15,295 nt of DNA from UBA6136 sp041158345 (GCA_041158345.1 JBEBBO010000149.1:1-15295); one strand, 5' to 3'; shown: positions 7,527 to 13,937, counted from the stretch's first letter. Notes: generated from the sequence alone by a model not told the origin. Numbers and translations are program-made.

Positions 7527-8555
7527 ATGTCAGAACCTGAAGAAAGCGAAATCGAATCGACCGAGGAAAACCCAAGTCAGGGCAAGGCGGGTTTACGCGG
7601 CATCACGGCCAAGCCCGGTTTCCGCAAGTTTGGAATGGGCCTGTTGGTCATTGCGCTGGTGCTCTATGGCCTGGCCCTTTACTGGAGCCAAGAACCCAAG
7701 CCTTTCGACGTGGTCGAGGAGGGCGCTCATGCCGCGCATGTCGAAAACCCGAAGGAAATGCCCCTGGGTTATACCTATTCGACGACCCTGATCGAAATTT
7801 CCCATACCTTGTTGCACAAGCCGGGTGGATTTCTGTCCAACGACGTTTTCCCGCCCAGTGTGTTCCTCGACAACATTCCCAATTGGGAGCTCGGCGCACT
7901 GATTGCCCTGCGTGATGCGACCACCCAGTTACGTAACAATATCGCCCGTTCGCAGACGCAGTCGCAAGAAGATCCGGACCTGGCCAAAGGCGAGCCCTTC
8001 TTCTACTTCGATTACCGCTCCTGGCAATTGCCGTCATCGGAATCGGAATATGAAAAGGGAATCGAGTCTCTGGAGGCCTACCGCGAGCGCCTGAGAAAGC
8101 GGGGCGCCAACTTCTACGCCCGCGCCGACAACCTGCGTCAGTATCTCGAAGTTCTGGAAAAGCGTCTGGGTGACTACTCCAACCGACTGAGTGCCAGTAC
8201 CGCGGATCGGATGAACGATGAGGTGGAGGAGCGTCATGCGGACATGGAGCGGACCCCATGGCTCAAGCTCGACGATCGATTCTTTGAAGCCCGCGGTTAT
8301 ACCTGGGCGGCGATGCTGGTGCTCAAATCCATCGAATGGGATTTCAGGGACATTCTCGGCAACAAGACCGCGCAGGTCTCCCTCCAACATATCGTGCGGG
8401 AGCTTGAGAATTGTCAGGAGAGCTATCTCAGCCCTGTGATTCTGAACGGCAGTGGATTCGGCCTTTTTGCCAACTACTCGTTGACGCTGGCCAACTATAT
8501 CGCCCGGGCGAATGCCGCCACCATCGATTTGAGAAGCCTGCTCGAACGCGGCTAA
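7527..8555 (+). CDS. DUF2333 family single-pass membrane protein
   Basis: A 342-residue protein I assign to the DUF2333 family, found in Pseudomonas and related gammaproteobacteria; its function is not known. The first 35 residues are acidic then basic, followed by one membrane helix at about 36-53 (FGMGLLVIALVLYGLALYW). The remaining 290 residues should be periplasmic. Recognisable family stretches are GYTYSTTLIEISHTLLHKPGGFLSND (about 80-105), FYFDYRSWQLPSSESEYEKG (about 154-173) and YTWAAMLVLKSIEWDFRDIL near 252-271. The C-terminal half is helical and rich in charged residues (YRERLRKRGANFYARADNL). The ATG is preceded by TAGGA eight bases upstream. It has its own probable -10 element and ends in a strong terminator, so it is likely monocistronic. 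The family assignment is from memory of the conserved motifs, hence the moderate confidence. Confidence 0.75.
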   Translation: MSEPEESEIESTEENPSQGKAGLRGITAKPGFRKFGMGLLVIALVLYGLALYWSQEPKPFDVVEEGAHAAHVENPKEMPLGYTYSTTLIEISHTLLHKPGGFLSNDVFPPSVFLDNIPNWELGALIALRDATTQLRNNIARSQTQSQEDPDLAKGEPFFYFDYRSWQLPSSESEYEKGIESLEAYRERLRKRGANFYARADNLRQYLEVLEKRLGDYSNRLSASTADRMNDEVEERHADMERTPWLKLDDRFFEARGYTWAAMLVLKSIEWDFRDILGNKTAQVSLQHIVRELENCQESYLSPVILNGSGFGLFANYSLTLANYIARANAATIDLRSLLERG

Positions 8556-8565
8556 TTCCCGTCGT

Positions 8566-8607
8566 GAACCCCAAAAAAAGGCGCTTCGGCGCCTTTTTTT
8601 GGGGTTC
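8566..8607. terminator. Perfect bidirectional rho-independent terminator between the DUF2333 gene and rsgA
   Basis: Two perfectly complementary 19-base arms (GAACCCCAAAAAAAGGCGC at 8566-8584 and its complement at 8589-8607) flank a TTCG loop closed by a C-G pair, the very stable cUUCGg tetraloop. The inner GGCGC/GCGCC stem is followed by seven T on either strand, so it can stop transcription from both sides. The TGA stop of rsgA (8606-8608, minus strand) is partly inside the outer arm. Confidence 0.95.
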
Positions 8608-9511
8608 AACGGAGATGCATCTTATCGATCAGTTTCAGAAAGCGAAGATAGCGGGCTTTGTGAATGGCGCCCGATTCAGCGGCTTCTCGGACCGCACATC
8701 CCCGGTCCTCACGATGTCGACAGTCGTTAAATCGGCAGTGGTCGAGGAGGGGGCGAAACTCCACATAGCCGTAAGCCAGTTGTTCCGCATTCATTTCTGC
8801 CAGACCAAAAACGGCAACCCCGGGGCTGTCGATCAGGTCCCCACCATCGGGGAGGTGGTAGAGCATGGCCGCCGTGGTGGTGTGCCGTCCAAGACCTGCC
8901 TTCTCGGAGAGTTCTCGGGTTCTGAGATTCTTGCCGGGAAGCAGCGCATTCGTGAGTGAGGACTTACCGACGCCGGATTGGCCCGAAAGCATGCTGGTTT
9001 TTCCCTTGAGAGCGGCTTTGAGGCTTTCTAGACCCTCTTCCGTCCGTGCACTGACTGGGTGGCAGGCATAGCCCATGGCCCGGTAATGGGTCATCTCATG
9101 ATCCAGGTCGGCGCGATCTTTCAGGCGGTCAATCTTATTGATCACTATCGCAAGATCGATGCCGCGATGGGCTGCAGAGGCGGTGTATTGGTCCACCAAC
9201 AACCAGTCTGGCTCAGGTTCTGGCGCTACGACCACCATGACCTGATCCAGGTTGGCCGCCACGGGCCGCACTCTGCCGGCGTGTGCGGGTCGGGTCAAGA
9301 GGCTTTTGCGCTCGAGAATCGATTCGACCCGTCCTAAACCTTCGCCTGCCGGTATAAAGCTCACTCGATCCCCCACCGCAATGGAACCGACCTGTCGACG
9401 GGTCTGACAGAGGCGGATTTCACCTGAGGCATCTTCGACGGCCAAGGCCTGACCCAGATGACTGAGAACCAGGCCCTCCGAAGGACGATTCGGGTCGATG
9501 GGCGACGCCAT
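8606..9511 (-). CDS. rsgA: Ribosome small subunit-dependent GTPase A
   Basis: RsgA is a circularly permuted GTPase that checks late maturation of the 30S subunit. The order of motifs is diagnostic: an N-terminal OB-fold (about 12-66), G4 NKID at 125-128, then G1 GQSGVGKS at 177-184, a GLGRHTTT switch I segment (207-213), G3 DSPG at 228-231, and a C-terminal zinc knuckle with Cys259, Cys264, His266 and Cys272, the same C-x4-C-x-H-x5-C spacing as in E. coli RsgA. The 301 residues make it shorter at the N terminus than the E. coli protein (350), lacking the basic extension. The ATG at 9511 is 22 bp after the stop of the M48 peptidase gene; there is no clear SD. Orn, commonly beside rsgA, is just beyond the peptidase on the other strand. 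Confidence 0.96.
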   Translation of the reverse strand: MASPIDPNRPSEGLVLSHLGQALAVEDASGEIRLCQTRRQVGSIAVGDRVSFIPAGEGLGRVESILERKSLLTRPAHAGRVRPVAANLDQVMVVVAPEPEPDWLLVDQYTASAAHRGIDLAIVINKIDRLKDRADLDHEMTHYRAMGYACHPVSARTEEGLESLKAALKGKTSMLSGQSGVGKSSLTNALLPGKNLRTRELSEKAGLGRHTTTAAMLYHLPDGGDLIDSPGVAVFGLAEMNAEQLAYGYVEFRPLLDHCRFNDCRHREDRGCAVREAAESGAIHKARYLRFLKLIDKMHLR

Positions 9512-9533
9512 GCCGGCGATCGAGCCGCCGGCC

Positions 9534-10775
9534 CTAACGGGCTCGGTTCAAATGATCGATGCGGATGGCCGCCGGCGGATGGCTGTAGTGGAATGCCGCA
9601 TAGAGGGGGTCTGGTGTCAGCGTACTGGCATTTTCCCGATACAGTTTGACCAATGCACTCACCAGATGCCGCGCCTCGGTGTGAGAGGAGGCAAAGTCAT
9701 CCGCCTCAAATTCGAAACGACGCTGGAAGGCCGCCATCAGCGGCTTGAGAAACACGGTGAAGACAGGCGCCGTCAACATAAACAGCAAAAGGGCGCTTGC
9801 CGTGCCTGGCGTGGGGACGCCGAGGCCCTCAAAAAACCAGGCCTCTTGGCTCACCCAACCCAGGACCGCAAAGCCAATGAGGCTCATGAGGGAGCTGGTG
9901 ATCAACATCTTGATGACATGCCGGCACTTGAAATGACCGAGTTCATGCGCCAGCACGGCCTCCAGTTCATCGTGGCCCAAAGAGTCCACCAAGGTGTCAA
10001 AGAAGACGATTCGCTTGCTGGCACCGACGCCGGTGAAATAGGCATTGCCATGCCCGGATCGACGCGAACCGTCCATCACGAAGATGCCCTTGCTCTGAAA
10101 GCCGCAACGATCGAGCAGCGATTCAATCCGCGATTTCAGTTCAGGATCAGGCAGGGGGGTAAATTTATTGAAAAGGGGGGCAATCAGGGTGGGGTATGCC
10201 CAGCTCATCAGGATCGAAAAGCTGATCAGTATGCTCCAGGCCAGAAGCCACCAATAGTGACCGGTACTCTCCATGACCCAGAGGATCAGAGCGATCAAGG
10301 GGGCACCTAAAACGAAACTCAGCAGGGTTTGCAGGGTCAGGTCCTTCAAGAACTGGGGCATGTTGGTTTTATTGAAACCATAGCGCTCCTCGATCACGAA
10401 AGTCTGGTAGAGGCTGATGGGCAGTTCGATCAGCTGGGCGACCAGCAGCGTGGTCAGTATCAGGCCCACGCCACTGGCGATAGGGCCCAAGCCGAATCCG
10501 TCCCAGAGCTTTTGAATCCAGGCAATGCCCCCTCCCAGCGTAAAGAGGATCAGGACGCCAGCACCCAAGATTCGATCGAAATCCGCGAGTCGCGCTTTAT
10601 CAACCGTGTAGTCTGCAGCCTTTTGGTGGGCGTCGGCGGTGATCGTTTCTTGAAAAGCGCCTGGAACGGTGTCTCGGTGCTGAAGGACATGGCGAACATG
10701 TCGACGCGACAGCCAGAACTCAATCAGGAAGGAGATGGCTAGGGCGATCAGAAACAAAGCAGTAAAATCGTTCAT
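9534..10775 (-). CDS. M48 family (Ste24/CAAX-type) membrane zinc metallopeptidase
   Basis: A 413-residue integral membrane peptidase of family M48. The zinc-binding helix is AVLAHELGHFKCRH, with His277, Glu278 and His281 of HExxH; the third ligand is Glu357 in FEFEADDFA. Hydrophobic segments are visible near 5-22, 70-90, 100-120, 148-168, 175-200, 288-308 and 326-346, matching the seven-helix barrel of Ste24-like proteases. Segments YGFNKTNMPQFLKD (132-145), GSRRSGHGNAYFTGVGASKRIVFFDTL (236-262) and the HPPAAIRI end (399-406) are family hallmarks. It is larger than HtpX (about 290 residues) and lacks a TPR region as in BepA. The ATG has AGGAAA about nine bases upstream. It is transcribed divergently from orn and heads an operon with rsgA. 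Likely role: inner-membrane protein quality control; substrates unknown. Confidence 0.9.
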   Translation of the reverse strand: MNDFTALFLIALAISFLIEFWLSRRHVRHVLQHRDTVPGAFQETITADAHQKAADYTVDKARLADFDRILGAGVLILFTLGGGIAWIQKLWDGFGLGPIASGVGLILTTLLVAQLIELPISLYQTFVIEERYGFNKTNMPQFLKDLTLQTLLSFVLGAPLIALILWVMESTGHYWWLLAWSILISFSILMSWAYPTLIAPLFNKFTPLPDPELKSRIESLLDRCGFQSKGIFVMDGSRRSGHGNAYFTGVGASKRIVFFDTLVDSLGHDELEAVLAHELGHFKCRHVIKMLITSSLMSLIGFAVLGWVSQEAWFFEGLGVPTPGTASALLLFMLTAPVFTVFLKPLMAAFQRRFEFEADDFASSHTEARHLVSALVKLYRENASTLTPDPLYAAFHYSHPPAAIRIDHLNRAR

Positions 10776-10806
10776 GTTCTTATTTTCCTGGCACGGTGTG
10801 CCTTTT

Positions 10807-10837
10807 TAGAATCATCCGGTCACCCCTTCGGGGTGAC
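10807..10837 (+). promoter_or_regulatory. Candidate orn -10 element and 5' leader hairpin
   Basis: TAGAAT at 10807-10812 is a good -10 candidate, without a convincing -35. From 10819 to 10837 there is a perfect 8-bp dyad, GTCACCCC-TTC-GGGGTGAC. If the -10 is used, transcription would start about at the first base of this dyad and the mRNA would begin with the hairpin, 35 bases ahead of the orn ATG. It could instead be a DNA operator between the divergent M48 and orn genes. There is no T-run directly after it, so it is not a simple terminator. Confidence 0.4.
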
Positions 10838-10871
10838 GTCGGTCTTATTTCCTCTACTCAGACTGCGAACC

Positions 10872-11417
10872 ATGTCCCTTAATTCCCGGAACTTGATCTG
10901 GATTGATCTTGAAATGACCGGTCTCAATCCGTTGAGTGATGTCATCCTTGAAATCGCGACCCTCGTTACGGACGCCGAACTCAATATTCTGGCGGAGGGG
11001 CCAGAACTGGTGATTCATCAGCCGCAGACCGTTTTGGATGCCATGGACGAGTGGAATCAGACGCATCACGGTCAATCAGGCCTGATCGATCGAGTCCTCT
11101 CAAGCGGCATCACGGTCGAGGACGCCGAACAGCAAACCCTCACGTTCCTGTCGTCCTGGGTTCCTGAAGGCGTCTCCCCCATTTGTGGCAACAGCATTTG
11201 TCAGGATCGTCGATTCTTGGCGCGGGGCATGCCGCGGTTGGAAAAATATTTTCACTACCGGAATCTGGATGTCTCCACCCTCAAGGAACTCGCCGCTCGC
11301 TGGGCCCCGGAAATTGCCCAAGGGGTTCAAAAAACCGGGCGCCACCGAGCGCTGGATGACATTCGGGAGTCCATCGAAGAACTGCGTTATTACCGTCAGC
11401 ATCTTCTCAAGGTTTAA
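10872..11417 (+). CDS. orn: Oligoribonuclease
   Basis: Orn is a 3'-5' exoribonuclease that degrades dinucleotides and other very short RNAs, including pGpG from cyclic-di-GMP breakdown. With the ATG at 10872 the protein has 181 residues, the same as E. coli Orn, and the DEDDh catalytic set falls at the same numbers: Asp12 and Glu14 (IDLEMTG), Asp112 (ICQDRRF), His158 and Asp163 (GRHRALDD). The frame is open from 10833, but the extra 13 residues would overlap the leader hairpin and do not belong to the family. The conserved NLDVSTLKELA motif is at 131-141. No strong SD is seen. The gene is divergent from the M48 peptidase gene and converges with the zinc-ribbon gene, with 21 bp between their stops. 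Confidence 0.97.
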   Translation: MSLNSRNLIWIDLEMTGLNPLSDVILEIATLVTDAELNILAEGPELVIHQPQTVLDAMDEWNQTHHGQSGLIDRVLSSGITVEDAEQQTLTFLSSWVPEGVSPICGNSICQDRRFLARGMPRLEKYFHYRNLDVSTLKELAARWAPEIAQGVQKTGRHRALDDIRESIEELRYYRQHLLKV

Positions 11418-11438
11418 TTGCCGGAATTCAGCCGCACG

Positions 11439-11627
11439 CTAAAGCCCCGCAATGATGGCGATCAGCAGCAGGAGCATCACCACGCCCAGGGTGACAAACA
11501 TGGTGAACCAGCTCCAGCCGGAGCTTTTCGTTTCAACGGGTTCAGCGCTGTCATGAATCGGAGTTCCGCAATTGCTGCAGATCACCGCTTTATCCTTGAC
11601 TTCATGTCCACAGTGGCGACAGTACAT
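11439..11627 (-). CDS. Small zinc-ribbon protein with C-terminal membrane helix
   Basis: A 62-residue protein. The N terminus MYCRHCGHEVKDKAVICSNC gives a double CxxC zinc ribbon with Cys3, Cys6, Cys17 and Cys20; a polar linker follows (about 22-37), then a hydrophobic helix at about 40-61 (FTMFVTLGVVMLLLLIAII). It should be anchored in the inner membrane by its tail with the ribbon in the cytoplasm, a common architecture of uncharacterised zinc-ribbon membrane proteins. The frame extends five codons to a TTG at 11642, but the ATG at 11627 has a good GAAGAGG site six bases upstream and starts right before the first Cys pair. Function unknown. It is transcribed away from the RiPP operon, sharing a 260-bp divergent region with it; I have no evidence that it belongs to that system. 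Confidence 0.8.
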   Translation of the reverse strand: MYCRHCGHEVKDKAVICSNCGTPIHDSAEPVETKSSGWSWFTMFVTLGVVMLLLLIAIIAGL

Positions 11628-11813
11628 TAGTGGCCTCTTCAAGTTCAGGTTTTGCCGACGTTTGGCGTATGCATTCTATTACCCGAAGAGCATAGCGGAA
11701 GCCGGGAACGGATGCCATTTTGTGCGTTCAGGGTACTCCGGATTCCCTGTGCATCGAAGGTTGATGAAGACAGCGTGACAGGCATTGTGTGAGAATGACG
11801 GCTGTTCGTGATG

Positions 11814-11837
11814 TGAGGGTCCCTTGAGGGATTCTCA
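11814..11837. promoter_or_regulatory. Operator-like dyad upstream of the RiPP operon
   Basis: A symmetric element centred at 11825.5: TGAG (11814-11817) and CTCA (11834-11837) flank TCCCT-TG-AGGGA (11820-11831), all about one centre. Nine of twelve positions per arm are strictly complementary; two of the others could form G-U pairs in RNA. It lies 50-74 bases upstream of the precursor ATG, a plausible place for a regulator site. A competing 7-base inverted pair exists: TGAGAAT at 11790-11796 and ATTCTCA at 11831-11837. The regulator is unknown. The rest of the region 11628-11887 shows no gene I can support. Confidence 0.45.
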
Positions 11838-11887
11838 TACCAATACCGTACACGAATTGTCCACATCACTATAAAGAGAGTCACAGC

Positions 11888-12229
11888 ATGAATAAGACAA
11901 CGATGACCACCCTGATTGGTGCTGCAGTTGCATCCACTCTGGCCGGGACCGCTCAAGCTTCAGAAAACCCTTTCGCTCTGAAGGAACTCTCGAGCGGCTA
12001 CGTTCAGTTGGCTGAAGCCGGCAAGGACGGCAAGGAAATGGTTTGCGGCGAAGCCAAGTGTGGCGGAGCCAAGATGAACTCAGGCGGCATGAACTGTGGT
12101 GCCATGATGCAGAAGGCAGCGCCTGCAGAACCCCAGAAGGCCATGGAAGGCAAGTGTGCCGGCATGAACATGGGTGGACAGGCGCCTGCCGCCCCAGCAG
12201 CACCGGCAGCGCCTCAGCAGGCAAAGTAA
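11888..12229 (+). CDS. hvfA: HvfA/bufferin-like RiPP precursor, secreted Cys/Met-rich metal-binding peptide
   Basis: A 113-residue precursor. Residues 1-24 are a Sec signal peptide (MNKTTMTTLIGAAVASTLAG core, AQA cleavage after Ala24). Then comes SENPFALKELSSGYVQLAEA (25-44), which resembles the conserved segment after the signal in HvfA-family precursors. The core region (about 49-95) has four Cys (53, 58, 70, 90) and eight Met (51, 63, 68, 73, 74, 86, 93, 95). CGEAK-CGGAK at 53-62 is a pentapeptide repeat related to the family's EGKCG units, in which MNIO enzymes convert Cys to oxazolone/thioamide groups that bind copper. An Ala/Pro-rich tail (99-109) ends the protein. AAAGAGAG lies seven bases before the ATG. 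The MNIO gene follows 27 bp downstream. The family call is from motifs and context; which Cys are modified is unknown. Confidence 0.82.
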   Translation: MNKTTMTTLIGAAVASTLAGTAQASENPFALKELSSGYVQLAEAGKDGKEMVCGEAKCGGAKMNSGGMNCGAMMQKAAPAEPQKAMEGKCAGMNMGGQAPAAPAAPAAPQQAK

Positions 12230-12256
12230 GCGGCCACAGGATTTCCCGTTCGGTTT

Positions 12257-13102
12257 ATGGCTTCCAGTGATTCCCGTCACCTTCAGGGTGTAGGGCTCGG
12301 ACTCCGACGAGTCCATCTGGATGACCTAACCGAACGGGAGTCCCTTCCGGTGGATTTTCTTGAAATCGCACCGGAAAACTGGATGCGAGTGGGCGGTCGT
12401 CTGGGCCGCTTGTTCCGGCAGTTGACCGAGCGACACCCCTTCGTTGCGCATGGTCTTTCCCTTTCTCTGGGAAGTCAGGATCCTCTCGATACCGACTTCA
12501 TCATCGAACTTCGCGCCTTCATTGAGGATCATGGGATCCTGGGTTACAGCGAACACTTAAGTTATTGCAGCGATCAAGGTCATCTTTATGACTTGATGCC
12601 GATTCCCTTTACAGAAGAGGCGGTCAAACATGTCGCCCATCGCATTCGTTCGACCCAGGACCTCCTTGGGCGCAGGATGGCCATAGAAAACGTGTCCTAC
12701 TATGCCGCCCCGGGGCAAGCCATGGACGAGGCGGATTTCGTTCGGGCCGTGCTGGAGGAGGCGGATTGTGGCCTGCTTCTGGACGTCAACAATGTCTATG
12801 TGAACAGCGTCAATCACCGCTACGATGCCCGGGACTTCATCGCGCGCATGCCGGTGGATCGGATTGTGGGGCTTCATGTGGCGGGACACTATGTGGAATC
12901 GGACGATCTGTTGATCGATACGCATGGTGCGCCGATGGTCGATCCGGTCTGGGCGCTTCTGGAAGAGGTGTACGCGAAGATGGGCGTCCTGCCCACCTTG
13001 CTGGAGCGCGATTTCAACATTCCACCGTTGGATGAACTTCTTCTGGAAGTGACAGCCATCCGCGATGTTCAGGGGCGGCACCTTTCCTCAGAGGTGCCTT
13101 GA
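12257..13102 (+). CDS. hvfB: DUF692 multinuclear non-heme iron-dependent oxidase (MNIO), HvfB-type RiPP maturase
   Basis: A 281-residue TIM-barrel enzyme of the DUF692/MNIO family, which uses two or three iron ions and O2 to rewrite Cys residues of a precursor peptide. Family motifs in order: GVGLGLR (11-17), VDFLEIAPENWM (32-43), VAHGLSLSLG (63-72), YSEHLSYC (97-104), MAIENVSYYA (141-150), LLLDVNNVYVNS (173-184), GLHVAGH (205-211), DTHGAPM (221-227) and LLERD (248-252). Probable iron ligands among these are His65, His100, Glu144, Asp176, His207, His211 and Glu250; all the family's usual positions appear occupied. The ATG at 12257 has only a weak CAGGA upstream. The precursor gene ends 27 bp before and the partner gene starts 1 bp after, so the trio is one operon. 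Confidence 0.93.
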   Translation: MASSDSRHLQGVGLGLRRVHLDDLTERESLPVDFLEIAPENWMRVGGRLGRLFRQLTERHPFVAHGLSLSLGSQDPLDTDFIIELRAFIEDHGILGYSEHLSYCSDQGHLYDLMPIPFTEEAVKHVAHRIRSTQDLLGRRMAIENVSYYAAPGQAMDEADFVRAVLEEADCGLLLDVNNVYVNSVNHRYDARDFIARMPVDRIVGLHVAGHYVESDDLLIDTHGAPMVDPVWALLEEVYAKMGVLPTLLERDFNIPPLDELLLEVTAIRDVQGRHLSSEVP

Positions 13103-13103
13103 A

Positions 13104-13877
13104 ATGGCTCTGGGTCCTTTAAGCGAGATGCAGAAGGCCTTTGCTGCGTCCATTCGCGATCCGGAAGAGCGGCCTGTACCTTCGGGTGTGCCGCCCGATC
13201 GCATGCAGGTGTACCGCGAGCTTTTTTTCAACAACGTCGAGAGTTTCATGCGGACCGGCTTTCCGGTGCTCCACGCCATTTTGGAAGGGCCCCGATGGTC
13301 TGCCTTGGTGAGGGATTTCTATCGGGATCATGTCGCGACGACGCCCCTCTTCGTGGAAGTTGCCGGCGAATTTGTCCACTATCTCGAATCTGAGCGCGGC
13401 ATGCGGTCGGGTGATTTGCCCTTCCTCACCGCGTTGGCCCATTACGAGTGGGTCGAGCTGGCCCTTTCGGTTCGCGAGGCCGATTCACCCGCACTGAATG
13501 CACGCTTTCTTGAAGAGCCCCTGGCCTTCAGGCCCCGACTCTCTGCCTTGGCCTGGCTGCTCCGCTACCCCTATCCCGTCCAGAAGATTGGGCCGGATTA
13601 CCAGCCGCAGAAAAGCGACCAAACCCCGGTCCATCTCTTGGTGTATCGCGGTCGGGACGAGCAGGTCCATTTTGTTGAGCTGAATGCGGTGACCTATCGG
13701 CTTCTGGCGGTACTGGACGATGCGGGCGAATCGACGCTCGCTGAAATTTTGGAACAAATCGCCCATGAAATCGGCCATCCCGATACCGCTCAGGTGTTGG
13801 TCTTTGGCGCTGACTTGATGCGGGACCTTCACCAGAAGGGGGCAATCGCCCCGGCGCGCCTCGATATTCCCGTTTAG
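13104..13877 (+). CDS. hvfC: DUF2063 RiPP maturation partner (HvfC-type)
   Basis: A 257-residue protein whose N-terminal part (about 6-95) is a DUF2063 domain: LSEMQKAFAASIRDP (6-20), MQVYRELFFNNVESFM (34-49), GFPVLHAILEGPRWSALVRDFYRDH (52-76) and PLFVEVAGEFVHYL (81-94). DUF2063 was once labelled DNA-binding, but in MNIO clusters it is the partner that binds the precursor leader and delivers it to the oxidase. The C-terminal domain (about 150-247) contains HLLVYRGRDEQVHFVELNAV, as in longer HvfC proteins. The frame is open from 13065, but the ATG at 13104 has GAGGTG seven bases upstream and follows the hvfB stop by one base, so it is preferred. No transporter, DoxX or sigma-factor gene follows; the next feature is a hairpin and then the ntrB control region. 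Confidence 0.92.
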   Translation: MALGPLSEMQKAFAASIRDPEERPVPSGVPPDRMQVYRELFFNNVESFMRTGFPVLHAILEGPRWSALVRDFYRDHVATTPLFVEVAGEFVHYLESERGMRSGDLPFLTALAHYEWVELALSVREADSPALNARFLEEPLAFRPRLSALAWLLRYPYPVQKIGPDYQPQKSDQTPVHLLVYRGRDEQVHFVELNAVTYRLLAVLDDAGESTLAEILEQIAHEIGHPDTAQVLVFGADLMRDLHQKGAIAPARLDIPV

Positions 13878-13887
13878 CTGCTCGGCT

Positions 13888-13906
13888 GCCCCATCATGGG
13901 GCTTTT
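13888..13906 (+). terminator. Hairpin with short T-run after hvfC
   Basis: GCCCCAT-C-ATGGGGC (13888-13902) forms a GC-rich stem of at least five pairs (GCCCC/GGGGC) and is followed by TTTT. It begins 10 bases after the hvfC stop. The T-run is short, so it is probably a modest terminator separating the RiPP operon from ntrBC. Confidence 0.6.
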
Positions 13907-13920
13907 GGGTCTGGTCATGA

Positions 13921-13937
13921 CGCACCAAGTAGGTGCA
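13921..13937. promoter_or_regulatory. NtrC-binding enhancer site upstream of ntrB
   Basis: GCACC-AAGTA-GGTGC (13922-13936), flanked by C and A, matches the NtrC consensus TGCACC-N5-GGTGCA at 11 of 12 fixed positions. Its centre is about 87 bases upstream of the predicted sigma54 start point, a normal enhancer distance. A weaker match (7 of 12 fixed positions) lies at 13951-13967, with its centre exactly 30 bp further on, about three helical turns, as in paired NtrC sites. Confidence 0.8.

Noticed and set aside
9498..10310. Long open frame (270 codons) on the plus strand opposite the M48 peptidase
   Set aside because: Antisense shadow of a well-supported membrane protease; the translation is rich in Gln, Arg and His with no recognisable domain.
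11673..11678. TAGAAT on the minus strand as a -10 for the zinc-ribbon gene
   Set aside because: The hexamer is good, but the sequence at the -35 position does not resemble TTGACA.
11705..11728. GGAAC and CGTT separated by 15 bases, resembling an ECF sigma factor promoter upstream of the RiPP operon
   Set aside because: The spacing is at the low end, the site is about 160 bases from the hvfA start, no ECF sigma gene is in the window, and such short motifs occur often by chance.
11870..11875. TATAAA as a -10 element for hvfA
   Set aside because: It overlaps the ribosome site AAAGAGAG and would leave almost no leader; the -35 at correct spacing matches only 3 of 6.
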